Positions 1-7,620 of a DNA stretch of 20,885 nucleotides are shown here, piece after piece. Each line of letters starts with the position of its first letter. Position 1 is the stretch's first letter. The notes below the pieces were generated by a model that worked only from the letters and a program-made list of their open reading frames with translations, was not told the DNA's origin and did no database searches. This DNA is from a virus, in IMG/VR virus record IMGVR_UViG_3300020190_000428, positions 1 to 20,885 of that record; one strand, 5' to 3'. A program made the translations under genes and the position numbers.

Positions 1-96
1 TTCGTAAAGTGATTGTAAATCAGTTGGAAAATATGAACAACTTACAATGCCATTGTTAACTGAATTTTCATTGAAATATAAATAATTGTATGGCAT
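1..96 (-). CDS. Partial CDS, 5' end only, unknown function
   Basis: An open frame starts at the ATG at 96 and runs off the left edge without a stop (32 codons; begins MPYNYLYFNE). The stop of the preceding gene ends one base upstream, at 98, which matches the tight packing of the rest of this baseplate block. That spacing is the main reason to believe it. The visible part is too short to identify. By position it is probably another tail or baseplate protein. Confidence 0.6.
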   Translation of the reverse strand, partial: MPYNYLYFNENSVNNGIVSCSYFPTDLQSLYE

Positions 97-97
97 A

Positions 98-565
98 TTA
101 TACTAATGGTAAATATGGAAAATCGTCACTAAAATCTGATGCTACCGTTCCTTGTCCAAGTTGAATTCTTAAATTAATTATTGTTTTTTGTTGTTCATTA
201 ATCACTTGTTTATCATCATTGTTTTCATATTTTTCAACCAAATCATTTACCGTTTGATTCAAAATACGATTTTCTTCTAAAAGAGTATTATAAGCATTCA
301 AAATTTGATTTACATCTCTTTTTTCTTGAGTTTGACTAGTTTGTAACTCATCAAATGATGTTGAATTAGAATCCAATATTTTTTCTTCATTATATACCAA
401 AGTACGAATATCAAGTTTAATGTAGAAAAATTTACCTTGGTTAGCTTGGTCTACATTAAAAACCAATTGGTCGTTTCCAAAAGGATCAAAATTATTTTGA
501 AACTGACCATAATTACGGAAATTGTCGTAATCGACTAATGCTTTATTATAAACTAGTTCAATCAT
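98..565 (-). CDS. Hypothetical coiled-coil protein of the baseplate block
   Basis: A 155-residue protein I do not recognise. The first 55 residues are rich in Asn, Phe and Tyr (GQFQNNFDPFGNDQLVFNVD) and look globular. Residues about 75-135 are Glu/Asn/Gln/Leu-rich with heptad-like spacing (NAYNTLLEENRILNQTVNDL) and should form a coiled coil. The acidic-aromatic tail ends DDFPYLPLV. There is no signal peptide or membrane segment. It starts one base after the stop of the 627-residue structural gene and is followed one base later by the partial gene at the left edge, so it is cotranscribed with the baseplate wedge genes. A structural or assembly role is inferred from position only. Confidence 0.75.
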   Translation of the reverse strand: MIELVYNKALVDYDNFRNYGQFQNNFDPFGNDQLVFNVDQANQGKFFYIKLDIRTLVYNEEKILDSNSTSFDELQTSQTQEKRDVNQILNAYNTLLEENRILNQTVNDLVEKYENNDDKQVINEQQKTIINLRIQLGQGTVASDFSDDFPYLPLV

Positions 566-566
566 T

Positions 567-2450
567 TTATCGTGTCACTTTAAAGATTTTTTGAGTATCA
601 ACTATATCAGTAGTACCATCAGAATATTCTACTTTAATAAGTATTTTAAAATAACGTTCTTGAGGAAGGAATGATGTATCTAATTTAAAATAGTTACCCT
701 TTGTAGCATCACAACTCAATTTAGAATATTCGTCAAATTCAACTAAAACCTCTTCGGATTCTGCATCTTTAATCATATAATATGAACTGGATGGAAGATA
801 CTTTGGTGTTAACATAGCAGACTGTTGATAAGCTTTAGTGAATCCTTTCAAAGGATATCTATCTCTACCAAAAACGAATATTTTTGGTAAACTACCAGCT
901 TTGTAAGCATCTTTGATATATTGTAAAAGTATTACATTATCAGTTGATCCGCTTAATGGTGCTAAATTTCCTGTATTGAATACACTGTCGTCCCACGCCA
1001 CATCTATGTATGGACTATAAATGGTATTTGTTTCTCTACTGAAAAACTGTAGTAAACCATCTGTATGATAAACAGGTGGTACATCAATTTCAAACGAACT
1101 CAATAAAATTAATCCGTTATTTGGTACACACCCACATAACCACGAACGAACTATTTTAGTTATATCCATTTCTAAATCTGATTGTTGTCCATAAGAAAAC
1201 TGTTGATAAGTTATCAAACTGGAACCACTTAATGGTGTATAAGCTGATGAGGAACAAATCCAATGTTTTTTGTTGTTATACGATTCGGGTACATCATAAA
1301 ACCAAGTTCCTCCTCCATTTTGCCAACTTGCAGAAGCAAACGAACTTGTTTCAAGATAGTCAACAGCCTCATATAATTGTACATAATTGCCATCATCATA
1401 CCAAGTACCACTACCTGAATAATTTCTAAAGTACCAACTTACACCTAATTCACTACCGTCATCAGCGTATCTTCCATTACCGTTTTGCCAACTTTGACTT
1501 ACTGGAAAGGCGTAGATTTTATAATCTAGTGGTAGATTTCTAGCACCACAGGCTTTGAGATTAAGTGTAAATTTTACATTTGATCCCGAAATCGTATTAT
1601 TCGCCACAGATTTACTTATTTCGGTTAAATCAAATTGCAATAAAGTTCTAGAAAATTCAGGATAAAGTAAATATTCTGCTGATTTTGGTCGGGTAAAAGA
1701 TCCAGTATAGATACCTTTAAAATAACCTAGAAAATCGGTTATTTTAGCAAAGTAAACTCTTTGATCGGTGAGTTCGCTTGAAATTAACCCGTTGAATACA
1801 GAAGAAGTTATCTTTACAGTTCCGCTACCAGAATAAAGACAGTTTGCTCCACATTTTGGTCCTGTTCTAATAAATGACGAAGTAATTATACCAGAAAAAT
1901 TTCCAAAACTTCCAGATCCTTGAATTGAAGATGTGAGTGGATTAGATGTAAAAACTTTATTATTTAAAAATAAAGAACCGAAAGATGAACCTTGTTTTAT
2001 AGATCCTGTAAAGCTACCAGTAGAAATACTACCACTAATAGTAGAATTGGTTGTTAACTGAAAACTTCCACTTAAATATGACGAAAAAGAAGTTCCGCTG
2101 CCACTAACGTATAACTCGCTAATAGTACTTGACGTTTTATTTAAAAATTTACCGTTGAAATTAGCTAGAAAAGAAGTGCCTGTGATTGTATCCGACGTTA
2201 AATCAAATCTTCTCCATTTACTACCGGAATAAACGTAAAGAGATGATGTAGTGAAAGCTAACCATCCTTCATTACCGTATGAGGATGTGGTTTGTGGCGC
2301 GTCGTGCCAATAGTAACTTAAGAACTCGGTCTTCGTACCTTTATTTGAAGCATAAATTTCTAAAACTTCGTCAATTCCAAAATTTTTTCCTTCATACTTA
2401 CTCGTATTGTTTATGTAAGAATCTTTTGTTGAGTAAATAAATTTATGCAT
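567..2450 (-). CDS. Virion structural protein with DNRLRE-like domain, downstream of gp6
   Basis: A 627-residue probable baseplate or tail protein. Residues 1-35 (KDSYINN...NFGIDEVLEI) resemble the first strands of a DNRLRE/CBM96-type beta-sandwich. The fold seems to resume at about 268-280 (RTLLQFDLTEI) and continues through DYKIYAFPVSQSW to about residue 500. Between them, about 36-258 is a Ser/Gly/Thr-rich insertion with repeated SGSF and TGSF motifs. The C-terminal ~80 residues (YYMIKDAESEEVLVEFDE to QKIFKVTR) form a separate domain resembling the end of proteins found beside gp6 in marine T4-like phages. That comparison is from memory, not a search. It starts one base after the gp6 stop, and an AAAGGAG ribosome site lies inside the gp6 3' end. 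T4 gp7/gp8 are functional alternatives, but no sequence signature of either is visible. Confidence 0.8.
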   Translation of the reverse strand: MHKFIYSTKDSYINNTSKYEGKNFGIDEVLEIYASNKGTKTEFLSYYWHDAPQTTSSYGNEGWLAFTTSSLYVYSGSKWRRFDLTSDTITGTSFLANFNGKFLNKTSSTISELYVSGSGTSFSSYLSGSFQLTTNSTISGSISTGSFTGSIKQGSSFGSLFLNNKVFTSNPLTSSIQGSGSFGNFSGIITSSFIRTGPKCGANCLYSGSGTVKITSSVFNGLISSELTDQRVYFAKITDFLGYFKGIYTGSFTRPKSAEYLLYPEFSRTLLQFDLTEISKSVANNTISGSNVKFTLNLKACGARNLPLDYKIYAFPVSQSWQNGNGRYADDGSELGVSWYFRNYSGSGTWYDDGNYVQLYEAVDYLETSSFASASWQNGGGTWFYDVPESYNNKKHWICSSSAYTPLSGSSLITYQQFSYGQQSDLEMDITKIVRSWLCGCVPNNGLILLSSFEIDVPPVYHTDGLLQFFSRETNTIYSPYIDVAWDDSVFNTGNLAPLSGSTDNVILLQYIKDAYKAGSLPKIFVFGRDRYPLKGFTKAYQQSAMLTPKYLPSSSYYMIKDAESEEVLVEFDEYSKLSCDATKGNYFKLDTSFLPQERYFKILIKVEYSDGTTDIVDTQKIFKVTR

Positions 2451-2451
2451 A

Positions 2452-4431
2452 TTACATTACTACTCCTTTAATATCTTTATTCGGAAATTTAACTTCAAAA
2501 ACAGATGGGTCTTTTGAAGGATAAATTATATTGTTTTGTGTAGCTACGTCGATGTTGTAAGCGATTGGAGAATAATCGCCATCATCAATTGTAAAGTTTT
2601 TTATACCCAAATCAGTTACTGATTGTACACCTTCGTTTTTCATGATTTCAAATGATAATTGACTTAAATTTATAACTTGGTTGAAACTCCAATTATCGAT
2701 ATTAAAAAATGATTTAACAGAATTAATACAGTTATCTAGAACGTCTTTTTTATTAAATCCTTTGAAAACTGTAATTTTAAATTCAACCCCGATGTTAATT
2801 ATATATCCATCGATTATATTAATTTTGTCGGTAAGAATTTTATAATTGTTTAAATAAGTTACTAAATTTTGAACAGTTGCTTGGTTAATTTTTGTTAAAT
2901 TTTTATTTGCATTGAAAGTCAAAACGTATAAATTATTTGTAAAAGGATTATTAGATTGTAAAAACTTTTGTCTATCTAATGGACTCAATGGGGACAAATT
3001 AAGATTCTGATTACCATTATCATCAGTTATACCATTAATCAACCCATTATACATTACTTCTCTTGTAGCATTAGGTTCTATATAAGCTTTTGCAATAGAT
3101 CCAAATCTAGATGGTAAAGAATAAACTCTCAACAACATATCATCGTCTGTTACCATACGATTTTGTGTTGAAAAATTTAATAAACTATTTTGTCGTATTT
3201 CTTCATCTGACTCAGCGTCATCCCCGCCTGTTGACGGATTCACGTTATTAACTCTTAAAGAGTTCTTTATATTATTTAGTATTCTTAATTCACTGTCAGA
3301 TAAAGTACTTTTATCATTTAAAAATGCAACTGATCCAATTGTATTAATCTCATCACTATTAACATTACTTGTCAGTCCACCACCAACAACATATGTAATT
3401 GTTAGTGTTGTATTAGAAGGAGATACACCATAACTGTTTGATTTTAATGTATTTGTAATGTCAAGTGATATGTTTAAATTTTTAAGATTTGATAATCCAA
3501 CTCCAACATTTGTTGGATTAGGAATAATCACTGTATTATCATAATTTTCTAAATTAGCTCCGAATTGAAGATAAGTGTTGTTATTTTCATCAATTTCAAG
3601 TACATAACGATTTTCCGTTCTTAATACTTTTAATATCTTAGGAGTTTCGGATCTATATTGTGATAAAAATTGATTGTTAATTGGTAAATTATCTACTTCG
3701 ATTGGAATTGTATCTTGTGCTAGAAAGTAAACTTGGTAGTAATTGTTGTTATTACTATCGATTACACTTATTATTTTAAGAACGTTTGTTTCGTTCAATT
3801 TAATTTTAAGAAACGGTTGTTGTTCGTTTACAACTATTTCTTTGGTAACAACTTTACCAGAATAAGTTTGTGCTTTTTTATTTATCAAATAATAAAGTGG
3901 TGCTCCAGTATTGTCTCTACTATAAACACTAATAGTACGTGGAGAAAACTTACTGTCTTCACTGAAATCTATACTATCTTCAATTACGAATGGTACATTA
4001 CTTACACTTTTTAGTTGTGTAAACGGTTTTAGAATTAAAGCGTATCTATAATCGGGTAAATACTCGTTATTTTCATTACGAGTAGATGGTATTAATTGAT
4101 ACAAATCGACTTCGGTTGATGATGCGGAAGATACTTTAGGTGTATAACCTAGAATCTTAGATAAATTAACTAGATTTTTACGTTCAGTTGCAAACTGTAC
4201 AAAACTTTCTTTAAATTGATAATCAGTATAATACGAAAGAATATCACCGACGTAAGCCGCTTGTTCAATAAAAATTTGACCGGGTGAACTATCACTAAAA
4301 TCCTTATAACTTTGAGGATAATATTGTTTTGTAAAATCTATCAATTGTTGACGTAATGATGCAAAATCTCTATTGACGTAGTTAACGTCTTTTGTATTTG
4401 CCTTAAATGTTTTATTTACTATTTGTGCCAT
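2452..4431 (-). CDS. 6: Baseplate wedge protein gp6 (baseplate J-like)
   Basis: A 659-residue homologue of T4 gp6 (660 residues), the protein whose dimers form the inner ring joining baseplate wedges around the hub. The N-terminal region has the typical FVNRDF-like start (VNYVNRDFASLRQQLIDFTKQYYP) and the SSPGQIFIEQAAYVGDILSYYTDYQFKESFVQFA segment at about 48-82, followed by NLVNLSKILGY. The middle and C-terminal part carries the baseplate J-like region, including DAESDEEIRQNSLLNFSTQNRMVT (about 404-427). The C-terminus has a domain with repeated insertion-type beta segments. It overlaps the gp25 stop by one base (TAATG), so the two wedge proteins are translationally coupled. Identification rests on length, motifs and the gp25 neighbour. 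Confidence 0.93.
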   Translation of the reverse strand: MAQIVNKTFKANTKDVNYVNRDFASLRQQLIDFTKQYYPQSYKDFSDSSPGQIFIEQAAYVGDILSYYTDYQFKESFVQFATERKNLVNLSKILGYTPKVSSASSTEVDLYQLIPSTRNENNEYLPDYRYALILKPFTQLKSVSNVPFVIEDSIDFSEDSKFSPRTISVYSRDNTGAPLYYLINKKAQTYSGKVVTKEIVVNEQQPFLKIKLNETNVLKIISVIDSNNNNYYQVYFLAQDTIPIEVDNLPINNQFLSQYRSETPKILKVLRTENRYVLEIDENNNTYLQFGANLENYDNTVIIPNPTNVGVGLSNLKNLNISLDITNTLKSNSYGVSPSNTTLTITYVVGGGLTSNVNSDEINTIGSVAFLNDKSTLSDSELRILNNIKNSLRVNNVNPSTGGDDAESDEEIRQNSLLNFSTQNRMVTDDDMLLRVYSLPSRFGSIAKAYIEPNATREVMYNGLINGITDDNGNQNLNLSPLSPLDRQKFLQSNNPFTNNLYVLTFNANKNLTKINQATVQNLVTYLNNYKILTDKINIIDGYIINIGVEFKITVFKGFNKKDVLDNCINSVKSFFNIDNWSFNQVINLSQLSFEIMKNEGVQSVTDLGIKNFTIDDGDYSPIAYNIDVATQNNIIYPSKDPSVFEVKFPNKDIKGVVM

Positions 4432-4841
4432 TATATGTTATTGGTTTGTAATGTTACTTGAGTTTGTGACGTTACGTTTCTATAAGTAAATACTACACTT
4501 ATAAATACTTTATTTAAGTCATTATTAACAGACCCTAGAAAATTTTGGTTGTTTGATAATTCTACTTTTACATCTTGAATTAATGCACCTTGTATAAATC
4601 TATTTAAATCCGTTTGTATTACATCAATAATTATCTGTTTAAACTGTTCTAAACTATTTTGTTCAAACAACAATTTATGTAAACCTGAACCAAAACTGTT
4701 ATTGAATCTTCTTTCACCCGGTTTAGTTAATAAAAGATTTTGAATATTACTACTAATCTGATCAGCAGTAGTGTCATTGGTTTCAAAATATCCATTTTGA
4801 CCTAATCTAAACGGTATTTTTAAACCAATAGATTGTTTCAT
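4431..4841 (-). CDS. 25: Baseplate wedge protein gp25 (GPW/gp25 family)
   Basis: A 136-residue protein close in length to T4 gp25 (132). The diagnostic loop of the family is LTKPGERRFNNSFGSGL, residues 38-54. It corresponds to the conserved EPR-type motif (here PGER) that in this family contributes to the core bundle of the wedge and helps start sheath assembly. The rest matches the fold: an N-terminal segment (GLKIPFRLGQNGYFETND), a helix (ISSNIQNLLLT), a central helix (EQFKQIIIDVIQTDLNRFIQG) and C-terminal beta strands (NKVFISVVFTYRNV). It is placed between gp6 and the 144-residue gene, with one-base TAATG overlaps on both sides. Confidence 0.95.
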   Translation of the reverse strand: MKQSIGLKIPFRLGQNGYFETNDTTADQISSNIQNLLLTKPGERRFNNSFGSGLHKLLFEQNSLEQFKQIIIDVIQTDLNRFIQGALIQDVKVELSNNQNFLGSVNNDLNKVFISVVFTYRNVTSQTQVTLQTNNI

Positions 4842-5275
4842 TAATCTTTGGTGCCTTTCTTTTTATCAATAGCTTTCAATAATTTTGAATAATCCCTGGT
4901 CATAGCATTATACACCGTCTTAACAGGCTCAGATGCATTTTCAGGAGGTTTTACTTCATTGAGAATGCTATTTTGACTTCCATTAAAACCCTCTGTTAAA
5001 TCAACCATAGATCCTTCTCTCGGTATTCCACCTGTGGTTTCATTCAAAATTTGATTCAACATATCATTTTTCGTATATTTGACAAATTTTTTGGTTGGTT
5101 GTGGTTCTTGAACTATATGTTCAACAGATTCTTCCACTACAGTTTGTTTTTTGGCCAAAGATCCGTTGCCAATCAATATTTCACTCAAATGTTCACGTAG
5201 TTCAACTTTTAATACATTACGAACTTCTTGTTGAACAAGTTTTTTAATATAATCTTTTAGTACTTCAGCTTTCAT
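4841..5275 (-). CDS. Hypothetical protein upstream of gp25
   Basis: A 144-residue charged protein that I do not recognise. The N-terminal amphipathic helix (KAEVLKDYIKKLVQQEVRNV, continuing to about residue 36) is likely a coiled coil or docking helix. Residues 40-80 are polar and Pro/Gln-rich. Residues 70-105 contain DMLNQILNETTGGIPREGSM. The Lys-rich C-terminus (YSKLLKAIDKKKGTKD) follows a possible helix. No membrane segment is visible. Its stop overlaps the gp25 start by one base (TAATG), so gp25 translation probably depends on it. A 43-base gap separates it from the Gly-repeat gene upstream. A baseplate wedge or assembly role is inferred from context. Confidence 0.8.
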   Translation of the reverse strand: MKAEVLKDYIKKLVQQEVRNVLKVELREHLSEILIGNGSLAKKQTVVEESVEHIVQEPQPTKKFVKYTKNDMLNQILNETTGGIPREGSMVDLTEGFNGSQNSILNEVKPPENASEPVKTVYNAMTRDYSKLLKAIDKKKGTKD

Positions 5276-5318
5276 ATTATAATATATAATTATTAAATTA
5301 TTTGTTATTTAACAAAAT

Positions 5319-7619
5319 TTATCCTTTAGGAACTTGAGAATATAACTGACCTTGTACCTGACCAGTTAATGAACTTAACTGACCTTTTGCCTGACCAGTT
5401 AATGAACTTACCTGACCCGAAACTGATTGTAATTGACCTTTAACTTTATCAGAGGTACTTTTTAAAGCATCTGCCGCGGCTTTATTTATATTTGGAGCTT
5501 TTATTTTTACAGTTTTAATACGTGGAGTACTCGGTGGTTTTGGTATATTTGGTTTAGGCATACCTTTTTTAACCAAAGCAAGTTTACCAGCCGCGGCACC
5601 AATAGCACCTGTAGCTCCACTTATGGCACCACCTACTAATCCGCCAGCTCCGCTCACTAAACCACCGGCAGCGCTGCCAACACCACTTACTAAACCACCT
5701 GCTGCGCCACCAACACCACTTACTAAACCACCTGCTGCGCCACCAACACCACTTACTAAACCACCTGCTGCGCCACCAACTAATGGGATTTTACTTAATG
5801 CACCGCCAACTGCACCGGTTACTCCACCAACCACACTACCCGCTGCACCCGTTACTCCACCTACCACACTACCCGCTGCACCCGTTACTCCACCAACCAC
5901 ACTACCTGCTGCGCCAGTTACTCCACCAACCATACTACCTGCTGCGCCAGTTACTCCACCAACTAAACTACCCGCTGCACCCGTTACTCCACCAACTAAA
6001 CTACCCGCTGCACCTAATACACCACTTGCAGCACCTTTAGCTTTACCAATTAAACCCCCAACTGATTTTGCTAGTTTTGAAGTAGAACCAATAACTCCTG
6101 TTTTAGGGTCAACGAATTTATCGTTACCAGCGATATCTGCGGGTGAAAATTTGTTTGGATTCCAGTTTTTACCTAACCCATCAGCTTTAGATTTAAGTTT
6201 ATCAACAGCCTTACCTAACGATTTGCCCGCTAATAAACCAACTCCCGCACCTATTAAAGCACCTTTTTTACCACCCGCCAATGCTCCTATACCCGCGCCT
6301 AATGCACCACCACCCAATGAACCTTTAACGCCGGATGATAGATTACCTAGTATATCGCCGGCAGATCCACCAATACCACTTACTAAACCACCTGCTGCGC
6401 CACCAATACCACTTACTAAACCACCTGCTGCGCCACCAACACCACTTACTAAACCGCCTGCTATACCACCAACTAATGGTATTTTACTTAATGCACCGCC
6501 AACTGCACCGGTTACTCCACCTACCACACTACCTGCTGCACCAGTTACTCCACCAACTAAACTACCCGCTGCACCCGTTACTCCACCAACTAAACTACCC
6601 GCTGCACCCGTTACTCCACCAACTAAATTACCTGCTGCACCAGTTATTCCACTTGCAGCACCTTGAACTTGACCAATTGCACCACTTGCAGCACCTTGAA
6701 TTTTACCAATTGCACCACTCGCAGCACCTTGAGCTTGTTGTATTGCTGAACCCACTTGAACACTAGGCGTAGCCTGAGAAACTGCATCTGTTGCAGATGT
6801 AGCTGTAAGACTTTTAACTTCTTGTGTTGGTAATTTTATATTTGGATTATCTACGGTTGGTGCTTTATTTGTTATCCCGGTTATAGTTTGTGTAGGCGGA
6901 CCCGGCAAAGCTGGTTCAGGATCACTTGGTAAATTAAAAACCGATCCGAAATCTTTACGAATTTCTTGATTGCCGGCTTTAGCTTTTTCTTTAAAACTTT
7001 TATAAACATCAATTAATTCATTATATGTATCTCGTTGTGTGTTTACATAACCACCCGTCGTAGTTTTACTAAAAAGAAGTCGGGTTTTTACAGAAAATTC
7101 GCCGCTTAATAATTGTAGTTCAGCAACTAATACTTGATTACGCCAAATTGAAATAAATTTATAATTGTTTTTTATAGCTGCACTTATAAAAGCTTTATCA
7201 TCACTGGCATATTCTTTTTTAAACCAATCTCTTTCAGATGTCTCCGCTAAAATTAAAGTAAAAGTTTTTGATTGATCTGGTTTATCGTTTTCTAAATCGT
7301 AATTCGATCTAATAATCAACGGACTAACAGATAATGGATCTCTACCAAATGCAGTATTAATAGTTTTAAACGCGTTAGGATCGCCAATAGGAATATTTTG
7401 TATATTATTTACATTATTTTTAATTTCATCTGGTAAATTTGAATATTTTACATGGTTTTTTAAAACATCCAATAAATCGCCAACTAATGGTACACCATCA
7501 AAAAAAAGAATTATAGAAATATCATTTGTGTCATTTATACTCTTAACAGGTTTTTTACTGGATTGTAAATTACCTAAAAGATCGACTGTAGGATAATCAA
7601 AAAATAATTCTTTTGCCAT
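5319..7619 (-). CDS. Gly/Ala-rich 11-residue-repeat virion protein next to the baseplate hub
   Basis: A 766-residue protein from the start MAKELFFDYP. The longer frame beginning at 7691 would overlap the hub gene by 71 bases. The chosen ATG lies one base past that gene's stop and has a good ribosome site (GGAGAAC). Residues 1-235 look like a folded alpha/beta domain of unknown family (ISIILFFDGVPLVGDLLDVL; TFTLILAETSERDW; FISIWRNQVLVAELQLLSG). Residues ~260-320 are a Pro/Thr/Gln linker. Then come two copies of one module: tandem GAAGSLVGGVT units, GAVGGALSKIPLVGG, then tandem AAGGLVSGVGG units (about 327-421 and 536-660). Between the modules sits a glycine-zipper-like stretch (ALGAGIGALAGGKKGALIGA). 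The tail is basic with Pro-Lys runs and SSLTGQ repeats. The Gly/Ala composition suggests tight helix packing, membrane insertion or a polyglycine bundle. Position between the hub and gp25 suggests a baseplate, hub or injected component. No known family could be assigned. Confidence 0.85.
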   Translation of the reverse strand: MAKELFFDYPTVDLLGNLQSSKKPVKSINDTNDISIILFFDGVPLVGDLLDVLKNHVKYSNLPDEIKNNVNNIQNIPIGDPNAFKTINTAFGRDPLSVSPLIIRSNYDLENDKPDQSKTFTLILAETSERDWFKKEYASDDKAFISAAIKNNYKFISIWRNQVLVAELQLLSGEFSVKTRLLFSKTTTGGYVNTQRDTYNELIDVYKSFKEKAKAGNQEIRKDFGSVFNLPSDPEPALPGPPTQTITGITNKAPTVDNPNIKLPTQEVKSLTATSATDAVSQATPSVQVGSAIQQAQGAASGAIGKIQGAASGAIGQVQGAASGITGAAGNLVGGVTGAAGSLVGGVTGAAGSLVGGVTGAAGSVVGGVTGAVGGALSKIPLVGGIAGGLVSGVGGAAGGLVSGIGGAAGGLVSGIGGSAGDILGNLSSGVKGSLGGGALGAGIGALAGGKKGALIGAGVGLLAGKSLGKAVDKLKSKADGLGKNWNPNKFSPADIAGNDKFVDPKTGVIGSTSKLAKSVGGLIGKAKGAASGVLGAAGSLVGGVTGAAGSLVGGVTGAAGSMVGGVTGAAGSVVGGVTGAAGSVVGGVTGAAGSVVGGVTGAVGGALSKIPLVGGAAGGLVSGVGGAAGGLVSGVGGAAGGLVSGVGSAAGGLVSGAGGLVGGAISGATGAIGAAAGKLALVKKGMPKPNIPKPPSTPRIKTVKIKAPNINKAAADALKSTSDKVKGQLQSVSGQVSSLTGQAKGQLSSLTGQVQGQLYSQVPKG
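5641..6014. repeat. 33-bp tandem repeats, module copy B
   Basis: In-frame 33-bp repeats inside the Gly/Ala-rich gene. On the coding strand there are six GAAG(S)(L/M/V)VGGVT units, the fixed block GAVGGALSKIPLVGG, then four AAGGLVSG(V/A)G units. Adjacent units differ by only a few bases, mostly at third positions, so the array is recent or kept homogeneous by recombination. The unit boundaries respect codon phase throughout. Confidence 0.9.
6357..6641. repeat. 33-bp tandem repeats, module copy A
   Basis: The second occurrence of the same module, nearer the N-terminus. It has four GAAG(N/S)(L/V)VGGVT units, then the identical GAVGGALSKIPLVGG block and three AAGGLVSG(V/I)GG units. The shared order of parts in copies A and B shows a duplication of the whole module followed by unit gain or loss (4+3 versus 6+4 units). 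Confidence 0.9.
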
Positions 7620-7620
7620 A

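Noticed and set aside
69-86. Another promoter-like TATAAATA copy near an ATG at 71
   Set aside because: It lies inside the partial gene at 1-96, and the ATG at 71 opens only nine codons.
1229-1429. Short open frames on both strands inside the 627-residue gene
   Set aside because: Both are shadows of a well-supported reading frame with no start signals of their own.
5641-6641. CRISPR-like or tandem repeat array
   Set aside because: Units are contiguous, in codon phase and without unique spacers; they encode protein repeats.
5623-6766. Long plus-strand open frames rich in Pro/Thr or His/Leu opposite the Gly-repeat gene
   Set aside because: They are mirror products of the 33-bp repeats: Gly/Ala/Val codons read backwards give Pro/Thr/Ala without stops. 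They have no ribosome site, run against all neighbours, and repeat composition explains their length.
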